Shown here: positions 11,608 to 23,039 of the stretch, piece by piece
Layout: each line of letters begins with the position of its first letter
How positions within the stretch are numbered: position 1 is the stretch's first letter
Source of the DNA: Uloborus plumipes
Taxonomy: Eukaryota; Arthropoda; Arachnida; Araneae; Uloboridae
Assembly: GCA_038373865.1 (NCBI GenBank)
Contig: JAXGGA010001660.1
Location: 80,478 to 144,477 of the forward strand
Length of the DNA: 64,000 nt
Direction: 5' to 3'
Position numbers and translations under genes: made by a program
The notes under the pieces: generated by a model
What the model was told of the DNA's origin: nothing
Database searches by the model: none
The model's input: the letters and a program-made list of their open reading frames with translations, nothing else

Positions 11608-13027
11608 CACTGTTCGACATTGAAAATGCAACACCAAGAAGGAGTGGTCAGAAATTGATGAAATTTGGTAAGAAGACAGAGACAGCATGGAACAATAAGT
11701 GATATTTATTTCAAAATAAATAAGCAAAATTTAGAGCGAGGACGGCGTCGGCTCAGTAAGAAGTAGGACCACCGCGGACAGCGATGCACGAAGAAACACG
11801 TCTAGGCATGGAGTCAATAAGCCTGCGGATGGTGCCCTGAGGGATGGCACTCCATTCCCTTTCAACCATTTGCCACAGTTCGTCCTCTGAACGAGGCAGT
11901 GACAGGTTCTGCAAACGGCGTCCAATCACGTCCCACACATGTTCGATTGGTGACAAGTCAGGAGAGTATGGTTGCCAGGAAAGCATCTGTACACCTCGTA
12001 GAGCATGTTGGCTGATTCGAGCACTGTGAGGCCGGGCGTTATCCTGTTGAAAAATTGCATTTGGCAGACCCTGAAGGTAGGGGATCGCCACCGGCCGCAG
12101 TACATTATCTATATATTGTTGGGCCGTCATAGTGCCCCGAATACGAACTAGAGGTGATACGGAATTGTATGCAATAGCGCCCCAAACCATTATGCCACGT
12201 TGTCGCGTTGTGGGGCGTTCCACAGTTACTGCCGGATTCGATCTTTCTCCACGTCGACGCCACACACGTATGCGATGACTATCGCTGGACAAACAGAAGC
12301 GGGATTCATCTGAGAACACTACGGTTTGCCATTCTGCCATTCACGTCGCTCTGGTCCGGCACCATTCCAAACGTTGGAGTCTGTGCTGTGAGGTCAATGG
12401 CAGTCTTCTTAGCGGGCGCCGAGATTGCAGGCCACGTGCAACCAGTCGACGGGAAATGGTTCTGGTCGACACAGGAACATCCAGGGTACCTTGCACGTGC
12501 TGCAGAATCGACGTACAAGTGACTTGCGGGTCCGCCACAGCTTGTCGGTGAATCCGTCGATCCAAGCGGTCTGACGTCACTCTGGCTGCACCTGCACCCC
12601 TCAATGTGGCTACATTTCCTCTTTCCAACCATCTCCGACACAGCCGATGCACAGTGCTTGCATCCATGTGGGTATCAGCTGCAATTTGACGTATGGACCA
12701 ACCTCCCCTTCTCAGTCCGATCACCATACCCCTTGTAAAGTCGTCTATATGCTGGAAGTGTCTTCGTTGAGGACGGCGTGGCATTTCATCCTATCACACG
12801 TATCCTTCGAGACAAAAACAAAATTTCTCCGATAATTAGTCTGGCAGAAAAACCAACATGAACATAGCCCACTTTTCAACTTCATTCTCTTATATCTTAC
12901 TTCACGTGCGTCGGAGAGCTGCGCATTTCATATCATTTGCATAACTCAGTGACGTGCGTCTACGGTAAAATTTGCATGAATTTCTGACCACTCCTTCTTG
13001 GTGTTGCATTTTCAATGTCGAGCAGTG
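11608..13027. mobile_element. Tc1-like transposon, full length
   Basis: The 49-bp terminal inverted repeats (11608-11656 and 12979-13027) match except at position 6. They begin CACTG and contain CAACACCAAGAAGGAGTGG. Both ends are flanked by TA (11606-11607 and 13028-13029), the target site of this superfamily. The 1,420 bp length is normal for Tc1-like elements. It encodes a transposase on the minus strand broken by one stop codon. Of the DNA transposons here it is the best preserved, so it is probably the most recent of the three Tc1-like insertions. Confidence 0.92.
11753..12784 (-). pseudogene. Tc1-like transposase with a single in-frame stop
   Basis: Two stretches in the same frame, 12341-12784 (147 codons) and 11753-12340 (195 codons), are separated only by a TGA at 12341-12343. 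Together they make one 343-codon transposase. Part one has the helix-turn-helix DNA-binding region (WSIRQIAADTHMDASTVHRL). Part two has the catalytic domain: FSDESRF for the first Asp, QQDNARPH for the second, and YSPDLSPIEHVW for the final Glu. The second Asp and the Glu are 32 residues apart by my count, two fewer than the classic 34. The C-terminus is DSMPRRVSSCIAVRGG. Starting at MPRRPQRRHF is typical of this group. A single nonsense change would inactivate it, although the second half begins with Met directly after the stop. Confidence 0.9.
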
Positions 13028-13137
13028 TATATACTAGCTGACCCGGCCACGCATTGCTGTGGCTAAGGTATGGGTTAAACTATAATGTTTTAATAGAAAC
13101 GAAAAACTTCATTACCGTTATAGAGATCAACTTTATA

Positions 13138-14542
13138 CACTGGCAGGAAAAAAAATCCCAACACCAAGAAAGACTTGGTCTAGATAAACGAAATTTGGTA
13201 GGCGTGTTTATACAACTGAATGATGACATCGATTGAAATTTCGAGCTCCGCGCATAAGTGTGGCGCAGCTGGCGTCACTCAGAACATGCAAATAAGGCTT
13301 GTTTTAAAAGCGTGTTGCAAAGCTCGTGAGTATTATTTTTCCGCGAAATTTGACGCATTGCGTTCATGTTAGCCAAGAAGGCCTTTAAGAAGACAAAGAA
13401 GCCATTAACAACAGCTCACCGAGTTTGTACGAGGTCGTACAATTTGGCAAAGAGAAGGTGGATTTTCATTTCGCGACATTGCAGAAAGACTTGGTGGGAA
13501 TGTTTCCACCGTGCACGATTATTGAAAGCTATGGTCAAGGGATGGTACTACCTCAAGAAGATCGAGTTCCGAGCTGCCACGTGGCACGACTGAGAAGGGA
13601 AATCGCCAAATCCTGCGTACGGCTGTGGCGCATCGTACTGCATCTGCGGCTGACATTCGAGCTGCAGTTGATACAGTCGTAACCCAAATAATCGTACGAA
13701 ATCGCTTACTTCAAGAACTTGTAGCCGGTATTCCATTAAATGCAAACAATTGCCGTTTACGACGGCAGTAGTGTCAAGACAGAGCTCACTGAAGGTCGAA
13801 GTGGATATCTGTTGTAATTTCTGATGAAAACAGATTCTGCCTTGCTAGTGATGGTCGTAAGTTGGTCATAAGGAGGCCTTGGGACCGTCTGAATCCAAGC
13901 AATCTGCGATCAAGACACACGGGAACTACAATTGGAGTCATGGCCTCGGGAGCAATTTCCTAAGACAACAGAAGCACTCTTGTGGTTATCCCAAACACAC
14001 TGACTACGAATTTGTCGTCAGTCTGGTAATTCAACCTATAGTACAGTCCTTCATGAATAGCATTCAAGGGGAAGTTTTCTAACAGGAAAACGCTCTCCCT
14101 CACACTGCTGCTGTAACGCAATGTGCTCTACAGAGTATTGACATGTTACCATGACCCGCAAGATCACCAGATCTGTCTCCAATTGATCACGTATGGGATA
14201 TCTTCGGACGGCAATGCCAGCATCATCCACAGTCAGCAATGACTGTCCTAGTATTGATACAACAAGTGCAACAAGCATGGCACTCAACACCACTGAGTGA
14301 CCTTCGGCGTCTGTATGACACAATGCATGCACACTTGCAGGCTTGCCTTCAAAATTCTGGAGGTTACACCGAATATTAAAGTAACATAATTTCTCATTTG
14401 CACAGCATTTTCTTGAACTTAAATTATCCAGTGATCTTGTATATTTAATCAATTAAACATGTTAACTAGACAATTGCATTACCCAAATTTCATTACTCTA
14501 CAGTAATTTTCTCTTGGTGTTTGGATTTTTTTTCCGCCTGTG
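13138..14542. mobile_element. Decayed Tc1-like transposon
   Basis: The ends are CACTGGCAGGAAAAAAAATC on the left and, inverted, CACAGGCGGAAAAAAAATCC on the right. Both continue into AACACCAAGA. TA flanks both sides (13136-13137 and 14543-14544). At 1,405 bp it is full length. The AACACCAAGA block sits at the same distance from the end as in the neighbouring element at 11608, so the two belong to related families. Confidence 0.88.
13366..14382 (+). pseudogene. Broken Tc1-like transposase
   Basis: The transposase can be followed only by switching frames. A helix-turn-helix segment reads GGFSFRDIAERLGGNVSTVH (near 13458-13517). Then come SDENRFCLASDGRKLV (near 13820), ENALPHTAAVTQC (near 14092) and SPDLSPIDHVWDIFGRQ (near 14167-14215). 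Several frameshifts and stop codons intervene. The final acidic residue reads Asp in place of Glu. Spacing from the second acidic position to this one is again 32. It is too damaged to be active. Confidence 0.82.
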
Positions 14543-15590
14543 TAAAAATATGAATGCAGAGAGGTACGTTTAGAAAATACAATTCTGAGCAAAATCATTC
14601 TAAATTTTAATATTACGCAGGTTAAAAATTCAGTAAAACCTTTTTTTATTACAATATAATTGAAATACAAAATCACAAAAAAATGAATATTGTATAACTT
14701 AAAAACCCGAAAAGGTACGATATTTACGAAACAGTCAAATTTTGAATCGCAAACTATGAGGTGTATATTTATGTTACAAACCAATGTGACGGTAAAAATT
14801 GTGTGTATAGAAATAATTTTAATCTTCGCACCATAAAACAGTACATTTTCCCTCCTAAGAGTTTGTTTTTTGAATAGTAAATACGAAATGTATTGTTGAA
14901 CGATAATTTGCAAATTTATTGCTGCAGATGGATACGCTTAGCAAATACAATTCTGAACTAAATCACTAAAAATTTAAATATTACATAGGTGAAAGATCAC
15001 ATAATGCAGTAAGCCTTTCTTTGTCTCAATACAAATGACATAAAAATCACTAAACAATATGAATATTTTAAAACTCGAAGCTCGAAAAAGGTATGATAGT
15101 TTTCACTAAAATAATTTTCCTAAAAAAATATTTGTACCTAAACATAGGTGAAAATTATTTTTAAAACATACAAAATAGCATATGTTAAGTATCTAAACTG
15201 CTTTAATAAATTGAATTAAGTAAAGGAGAAGTAAGCAAATAATACTTTTCCGAATATTGATTTAATAATACTTACACGCACAATTTAAATTAAGAGAATC
15301 GGAACGAATATGCCAGAAACCGATTCGACATCCTTGATCGTTACCACTATTGCTTTTTGCTTCCGAAGCAACTGACAACAGAGCAGCAGATTTTATCTAA
15401 TAGAATCCAAGAATACAGAAAAGCTGGTAGCTAAATAGATCATTTGCAATAAAAAATATATTGCGTTCCTAAATTGAGATAAAAACTATCCTATCATTTA
15501 AGTTAGACCAACCTGAAACTGCGTACAAAATTTGGTTAAAATCGGTTCAGTAGCTGAGGCGTCCATTGGTCACAAACACAGGGACACGTA

Positions 15591-15593
<3 letters not shown>

Positions 15594-15681
<88 letters not shown>
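15594..15681. repeat. (TA)n microsatellite
   Basis: About 88 bases of uninterrupted TA, forming the right end of the repeat that starts at 13031. Confidence 0.97.
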
Positions 15682-15682
<1 letters not shown>

Positions 15683-18600
15683 CGTATAATGCTCATGTAA
15701 ACTTACATTTACGTATGTGATTCCTGAATAAATAGGGCATGTTCTCAAGTAGATTTACAACACGTAAAGGACCCATTCAAACTTTCAAAGTCTATCATAA
15801 CTGTCAAAGAATCTGAGCAAAAACATAAGGACAAGATAAAGAATAACAAATCGACATGTATACGTGACAGGTTTCGTAAAAATCATCCATAAAGATTTAC
15901 GATTCAGTGGAAGAAAGCATTCGTAATAAATACGCTGGCATTTACGCCACATATATGTGACGTCGTGTAATATATTTTGGTGAAAAACTGGAATTCATAC
16001 GGTATAGAAGTAACACTGCTTATCTGTATTCAGTTATTTGAAAATCTCGAAATATAAAGTTGCTGATGTGATTGTCTGCTAAAATATCTCTTTTATTGCA
16101 TTTTTTGTTCTGATAAGAGCTACTTTACCCGAAACTGCGATTTTTATTCTTTGGCAAGGACTGAAGTTGTTTCATAATGCAATATTATAAAAGGGAAATT
16201 TTCAAAAGTAAATTCCAGCATCAAAGCATTTCTATATGACAATTTGTTCTATTCGATACAGATTTTAAAAAAAAGAGTTCAAGAATATTTTTAAAACATC
16301 TCCAATTGTTTCTCACGCGTATTTTTTTGTAAACAATTTTAACTTTGACAGTAACATTTACAGTAATTATGCAAATCCTTTACATTTAGTTTATTATATA
16401 GATTTAAAAAATTGCTATTGTGACGCAGCACACACTAAGTGAATTTTTTGTAAGTAATGGAAGAAACATAGTAATATATTTTTTTAAGTTTTAGCCTTGC
16501 TACGACATTTGATTGTTTATAAATTGTTTAGTAAAGTAATAAGCAAAGCAGGAGAGTTTAAAACTATGTTTTTACTTTCTTCAGTATGATCAAATTGCTT
16601 ATTATGTGTTTAAATAAAATATTCTAAAGAATCCGCGTTTAACCGAAAGACATGTTAGATTCCAGCCATTACAGTAGATGGACATCACATGCACTAAAAA
16701 CTCCTAAATTAAAATCTATGATTTCGGGCAATATTTCATGTATCGTTTTTTATACTTTCCTTTCGACTTCCTACAAGGAGTTTAGTTTCACCCTGTATGT
16801 TTTTATTCGCACAAATGTCAAAATTTTGCTCCAATGCATACTCTATTTATGCGTTTCATCGTCTTTTTGAACTTGATTTTGAATCATTGTGAATGTGATA
16901 CAATTATAAAGCACTTAAAAATACCCCGTTCACAGTTTCTTTCATCATGCTGAAGCCTGATGCTCCCAACGGAACTAGGAAATGAGCTGCAAGCATTTTT
17001 TAAATTTAGTGAAATGTTTTTTTATGCGCTTCGTTATCGGAAATCATAAGCGAAAAAAATAGGGTGAATATATAAATGAATCAGATTAAAATATTTTCCC
17101 TTATGCAAAAGTCTTTACGGAAATCTAAAACTTGGTAGGTCTAATAAGAGGTATTTTAGGGTTAAATAGTTTATTGGGGGACTCTTTCAGAAACTCCCGT
17201 TCCATCCTTGGCGTATAAACGTATTTTCTTAATTTAAAACGTTAACTTGAATGTTAAAAAAATTACAAAAACTTCAAACTAAAACCAAAATATATACTGC
17301 ATGACAATTTAATTTTTTAATAGTTCATTTGTGCATGAAAATTTATATGTGTATGTGAATACAATACTCAAATCACAAATGAAAAATCCTTAAATGTAAT
17401 TGATTATTTGTATGCGAATAAAGTTAAAGATAAGAAAATACCCCTTGCAGTTATACACATATAAGACTATCTTTAGATCCCTCTCAGGCATAAAGAATGG
17501 AGTAGAAAATTAAAGAGCTACTGTATTATCGTGTTTAATCTACAACGGAGAGAAACATTTCCATATTAACTTGTAATTTAATGTGACGTAACTTGTGTGA
17601 CATGTATCCTTTTAAACTCTTTGTTTAGGCAAGTAATTTATGTGAGAATGAATTGTGAAATTAAAATATACTTACTTTCATCCTAGTATGTAGTAAGTCA
17701 GTCTTTATTTCCACTGATACTCAAGTTTAAAGGCAGTATTGTCTATTTAACAGATATTTAATGCATGTTCTCCTACAATCTGAACTTAATTGCCAGCTAG
17801 CTAAATGGTTGTTAACAATCATATTGTGTTACATTCCTTGAATTAATTTTAGTGTAAATTCAAATAGAAAGAGTTTTAAGTTGTACATTGTATATTATAG
17901 AGCGTTAAAAAATTAAATAGATGAAAGTAAAATATCCATGTTATTTTACAAAAATTTTACCCTCCCCCCTCAGAAAAAAAAAAAAAAAACAGAAACACAT
18001 ATGATTATAGTCAAGTACTTAAAATTGCTAATTAAGTAGTTTTAGTTATCAAGTGCTTCAAAATAAATTTCATACGCTTCAAAGAAAGATTGTTTTATTT
18101 TCGCTATGTTATAAAAAATATTTTATTTCTTTTGATAAGTAAATCTAAAGTTTGTTCCCAGTATAGAAATTATGATTTTTTACAGCGTTTTGATATAAGG
18201 CATAGGATGATTAACTATTTCATTGGATAATGTTTTGGAAAGTGTTAAGATACTTATCAATCAAAAATTTTCCATTAACTTTCAAGGAGAAATGTTTTAT
18301 GTTTTTCAAAAATATCAATTCAGTTCTGAAGTAAAATTTTTAAGCTCAAGCATAAAACGCAGAAAAAATAAAATCATTAATGAGCGAACTAATTTGGGCA
18401 ATTTTAAAAGATACATTTTATCAGAAAACATTTTCAAAGGTTTTTTTTTCATAGATTAGTATGTTACAGGAAATTAAAAAACTATATGTAAAGTTTCAAA
18501 ATTATTGACTATTTTTCTCGTTTTCGTTTATTAAAATTCTGCTTCAGTTTATTAAAAATGTGCCAATACCTTCTAGCTTTAATGCAAAAAAGGCTCGGCG

Positions 18601-21140
18601 TATTTTACAGAATATTTTATCATCTAATCGCTAACTTAAAAAAGTATATACAGTCAATTTTTAAACTTTAAGGGGCAAATGTTATCTAGCTAAATTTAAG
18701 TGTGAAGTATAATCATTATGAGTTTCCCGGAAAACATCAAAGTTATTATTTTTTAAATTATTTAAATAGGCCTTACTTAAACGTATGTTTTTCTTTGAAT
18801 CAGCTAGTGACTTCAATTTTGTTTTTGCTGGCTGTGATACATTCAAAAGCTATTTTTAAACTGCATTGACAAACAATAAGTACCAATTATGACTTAGTTA
18901 ATACGGAATGAGCACTTAACTTATTTTGGCTGAAATACTTTAAATGGCAATCCAAATAATTAGCGAACGATAGCGAAAAAAAAAATACGACATAACTTTT
19001 TTTTAGGAAATGTATGCAATAGATATTTGAATGTCGAAAAGATCCAAATTATACACATTTCCCCATCCCAATGAAAAATTTAAGTATCATACGATATGTG
19101 AACAGTTTCCTACATGAACAATTAGTGTTGCTGTGCAAGTGTTTACTTTACAGGCGATTAAAACAATCATGCATTAATTTTTTAAAAATGTTTACAATAT
19201 GTTTTTTTACATATTTAAAAAATTCTGAAGAGTTACCGGTACTTAAAAAACATGCAGAAAGTTAAAAAAAATTACTAAAATGTCATTCTTTTAGATCTTT
19301 TATGGCGAAACTTTAAGGGCCTGACCTTGTTGGGGATCTAAATATATTTTAATTTAAAAATTATTTCTTTTACAAACATTTGATAACCATATGTATTTTT
19401 CCCACCGCAGGTGTTTCCGATTTTTAAAAAAATGTGGAAATCGACCCATACTAGTGTACAATTCACTTTTCCTACAATCTTTCATTTTACAATATGTTGA
19501 TGCAAAACACCACATAGATACAAGTAAGAAATGTACCTACCCATGAATCTTAAAGTAAATGTTTAATGTTTCGGAGCGGAAATATACATTGTAATCGATA
19601 CGCTGCCCAAGTATGTTCTTCAGTACATTACTGTTTTGTACGTACCAATATATATCATCAAAACTATTTTACTTAAAAATACAAGTCGTCATCAAAAAGT
19701 AAAATAAAAATAATAAAAGAGAGAAAGAGAGACCTTTCTCCCAAGTATTGTAAAATACTTCACCCTTTTCTTGCAACTTGCTTTGAAAGTTAAATACGGA
19801 ATTTCAACTGTTCTGACAGTTTCATAGAATAAAATTCACTTTTATACCAAATATATTGAAAATGTTCCTTTTGAAGTAGATAAAAGGTGGTAAAGGAGTT
19901 TCTAGCATAAATTCTTGTCCACAATTTATGAAAAAAGATGATCGTTTTTTTTTCCATCTCAGTATTTTGGATGAAGACTCACTATGGTTGCTTGAATTAC
20001 ACATGTTATTTATACTAAAACTTGTCAACTCATAAATTTTACAAAAAAAAATATTTAAAAAAAGAAGAATAGAAAAGAAAAGAAAGAAAAAAATGTTACG
20101 TTGTGTGCATGCTATATAAAATGAGATGCCATAATATAATTATAGTGAGAAATAAGAGAACGTATGTGTCTTCTACATCAACAGGCTTACAATAATAGGA
20201 ATTACTGTAACATATACAATTATTTAATTTACTTACCAATTGCTTGTAATGAAAGAGCTCTATTAAAAATGTATAATCAAGTCAATGAAAATACTTCATT
20301 TCAAATAAGTTCTAAAATATATTTTCCATGTCAAACATTGAATATTATCTTATTATATTAACTATTATTTTATCAATGTAAGTTGATGCTTTTGAAACCC
20401 AATAGTACTTTTGCAGTGCTCAGATTAAGTACACTTCAAATAATGTATGGTAGAATTTCCACACTTGTGTGGACATTGACACACTGAAGAATGAACTAAA
20501 ATTTTCTGCAACTCTCTATAGAATTTAAAAAGACATACTCATTCGTAATATATTTTAGTCAAATTGAATAACTTTACCCCACATCATTTTCTTTATTGAA
20601 TATCATATTTTTAAAGTCATAAATCTGATAAATCTTATTCTAAGACTTTGCCAGCAGAATGTATTATTAGTACTTCATATGATTTAGATTTTTGTCTAAG
20701 TGGAAAAATAAATAAATTCGCGCATAGTTTCCTTAATTAATGCTTCATTATTTATGCAGGGTGTTGCATTTACACTTGCATAACCTTTATTTTTGCAACC
20801 ATTTGTCTTAGATGTATGCTTCCAATTATAAAAAAAACCGCAAAATGCGGTGAAGTTAAGATTTAAAATTTTAAAGAGAAAAAAATGTGCTGAAAAAATG
20901 CGAAATCTAACTTTTTCTTGCGAACTCTAGGCCCCCTATCTTTGATCTAGGAAAAGTCTCCGTTGAAAAGTTATTCCAATGCAAAAAAAAAAAAAATGAT
21001 TTGCAATTAAAACTCGAAGATATTCTCAAATTCAAAGTTTTACTGCTCCGTGCAGAAAAAGAAATTGCTACATATCGCTATATTAGTAGAATGATCAGTT
21101 GTTATTCTGCTGAAGCCGTTAGCGAGTGTATTTTCCCCAA
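15682..21140. other. AT-rich, no gene seen
   Basis: About 5.4 kb of AT-rich sequence. The open frames here are short, low in complexity and rich in Phe, Lys, Asn and Ile, as expected by chance. A poly-A tract near 17970 and GAGA runs near 19720 are the only local features I note. Confidence 0.5.
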
Positions 21141-21355
21141 AAATGTGTGTTATTTACAGCGAGTGTAAAGTGGTGCAAGACCCAAAACGCAGCATTGCTC
21201 ATTACTTTCATTTGAACACAAGTGGCTTCCTTTGGTTTTTGACTGATGCCTCTGAGATTAACATCCTTCCACCTTGCCCCAGCAGGTTTAGAATTACTCG
21301 TTTTGTCCGTGGTCTCCGCTCCTCCAAGGCGGCGGCCTTCGAGCTCTACGCACAC
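21141..21355. other. Moderately GC-rich block open on both strands
   Basis: Overlapping frames are open on plus (21143-21577) and minus (21119-21355). Neither product looks like a known family and no convincing splice sites frame them. It stands out by composition and could be a decayed repeat or an exon fragment. Confidence 0.25.
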
Positions 21356-21545
21356 AAACGCTTACCCATACACACACACATCTACACCCCTACACACGCA
21401 CACACACCTACACAAACACACATACATACCCACCAACACGTCTGCACACAAACGTCTAAACAAACTTACACACACCTGCACACAGACACACACACACACC
21501 TAAAAATCTATACAAACTTACACACACATGTACACACACGCATGT
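21350..21545. repeat. CA-rich imperfect microsatellite
   Basis: Degenerate (CA)n DNA with ACACAC and CTACAC steps. The His- and Thr-rich frames across it are artefacts. Confidence 0.9.
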
Positions 21546-21669
21546 CACAATTCGTAATTGCGAAAACCATAATTTGAGTTCAAGATGTCGAAATTTCTTT
21601 TTCTTTTAATTCAAGAGACGAAAGAAAAATTTAAATGTAAAAGTATTTTCTAAAGACTGGTATGACAAC

Positions 21670-21813
21670 TCTGTACCTCAGAACCAGACTAACGTAAGTC
21701 CATTTTCGTCATTTTTCGGTAGAGGGGAAAAACGATTGTCGAATACATCGTTTTTTCCCTCTATTGAAAAATGACGAAAGTGGACTTACGTTAGTCTGGT
21801 TCTGAGGTGCAGA
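21670..21813. mobile_element. Short hairpin MITE
   Basis: Two arms of about 65 bp are inverted around a loop of about 13 bases. The left arm contains CAGACTAACGTAAGTCCA and the right arm its complement, TGGACTTACGTTAGTCTG. The whole is 144 bp and would fold into one long hairpin. There is no clear target duplication and no coding capacity. Confidence 0.75.
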
Positions 21814-22440
21814 ACTATGCCCTTACTTAATCTCATTTGGTTTATGTCGCACTTCTCTAAAAACAAATATATTCCGCAATTTTCGTCCTTTATCCGGTGT
21901 TTAAGCGAATAAAAGGGTTATACCTAAATATTCCTTTATAATCAGTGACTGTTTGACGCACAGCATAGCCTGTTGTCTGCACATAACTCTTTCTTGGCAA
22001 CTTGGGAATGATCATCGTAACTATGGCAACGCAGTGCGAACTAGGTTGTAATAAATCATTTACGATTTGCTATCTCCTAAAGTTAGGTTGAGCAGCGGAT
22101 TCATTTCAAAAGAAAACTAGAGCATCTATTGATTTTTTAAGCAAATTTTTACAGATAATAGCATAAAACTTTAAAGAGTTGCAGCAGAAAGAATCAATTT
22201 AATTTAAACTATTATGTCCTTCGAAGTAAAAGGCTCGTATTTCTCCTTCAAAAATTCTTTCAGACTAAGAATTTACTTACCGGCCTTATTATATAGTTGG
22301 AGTTATGTAAGATTTGTTGTTTAGTTTTAACACAAATTAGTTATTGAAGCAGTGCAAAGCATATTTTCAAAGACCCTCAACAGTTAAACATTTGACAGTT
22401 GCATAGATAATTTTCATTCTTTATTATGTTATTGTTTATA
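21814..22440. other. AT-rich, no gene seen
   Basis: Nothing recognisable on either strand. Confidence 0.4.
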
Positions 22441-22733
22441 CACTACAAAACATTGACTGTTGTTTTTACAGTGTGATACTGGAAGCTGGGGTTTCAATTT
22501 AAAACTAAAATGCACAGTAATAAACTGTAAAACTAGTAATTTTACAGTTTGTTGCCGCAAAATGTAGCTGTATTATACTGTAAAAATAACAGTATAATAC
22601 TGGCAGCAGATATTCCAGTTTAAACTAAAATGCACGATAATAAGTTGTTATATTAGCAATTTTTCAGTTTATTACTGTAAAATTTAATTATTAGCTGTAT
22701 TATACTCTAGAAACAACATTCATTTTTTACAGT
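22441..22733. mobile_element. ACTGTAAAA hairpin family, longer copy
   Basis: The left end reads CACTACAAAACATTGACTGT. The right end, inverted, reads GACTGTAAAAAATGAATGTT. Internal landmarks recur twice: TACTGGCAGCAG and a TAAACTGTAAAA...TTTTACAGTTT hairpin (22529-22550 region). These match the copies at 10813 and 43641. At about 293 bp with no coding region it behaves as a MITE. Confidence 0.7.
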
Positions 22734-23039
22734 CTAGAAGAAAAAAAAATTCTGATTAGTTGAAGGAAATGTTTTGAATCTCGAAAATCAATTACTGCAT
22801 TGTAGGTGCTCATGTAAGAATTTAATAGGATATGAATAACGTTTAAAATAAACAAATACACGTAAAACTAGTTTCTAAAAGTAGCCAAATATGTAGCACA
22901 AGAGCAAAACAATTTCGTTTATCCCAATTAACTAGGACCAAAGCCTACCAGGATAAAAAAATTCGGATATTCCGGAAAATACGGGTAATAAGCGGAACAT
23001 ATTTTTAAATAGGCAGACATAAGTTTTATGCAATAACTT

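Larger units (their letters stand above)
13031..15681. mobile_element. Unclassified repeat interrupted by a Tc1-like element
   Basis: The left boundary carries CTAGCTGACCCGGCCACGC. The right boundary carries AAAATCGGTTCAGTAGCTGA followed by GGACACG and a long (TA)n run. In my recollection of arthropod repeats, both motifs mark ends of one kind of dispersed element, but I cannot name the class. The Tc1-like element at 13138-14542 sits inside. After it come two diverged direct copies (about 14565-14715 and 14938-15085), each with AAATACAATTCTGA and a CAGTAA-containing stretch. Confidence 0.5.

Noticed and set aside
12208..12522. Plus-strand genes over the first Tc1-like element
   Set aside because: They are antisense shadows of the transposase frame.
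14479..14913. 144-codon minus-strand protein
   Set aside because: It runs across the Tc1 terminal repeat into an AT-rich repeat, with low-complexity content.
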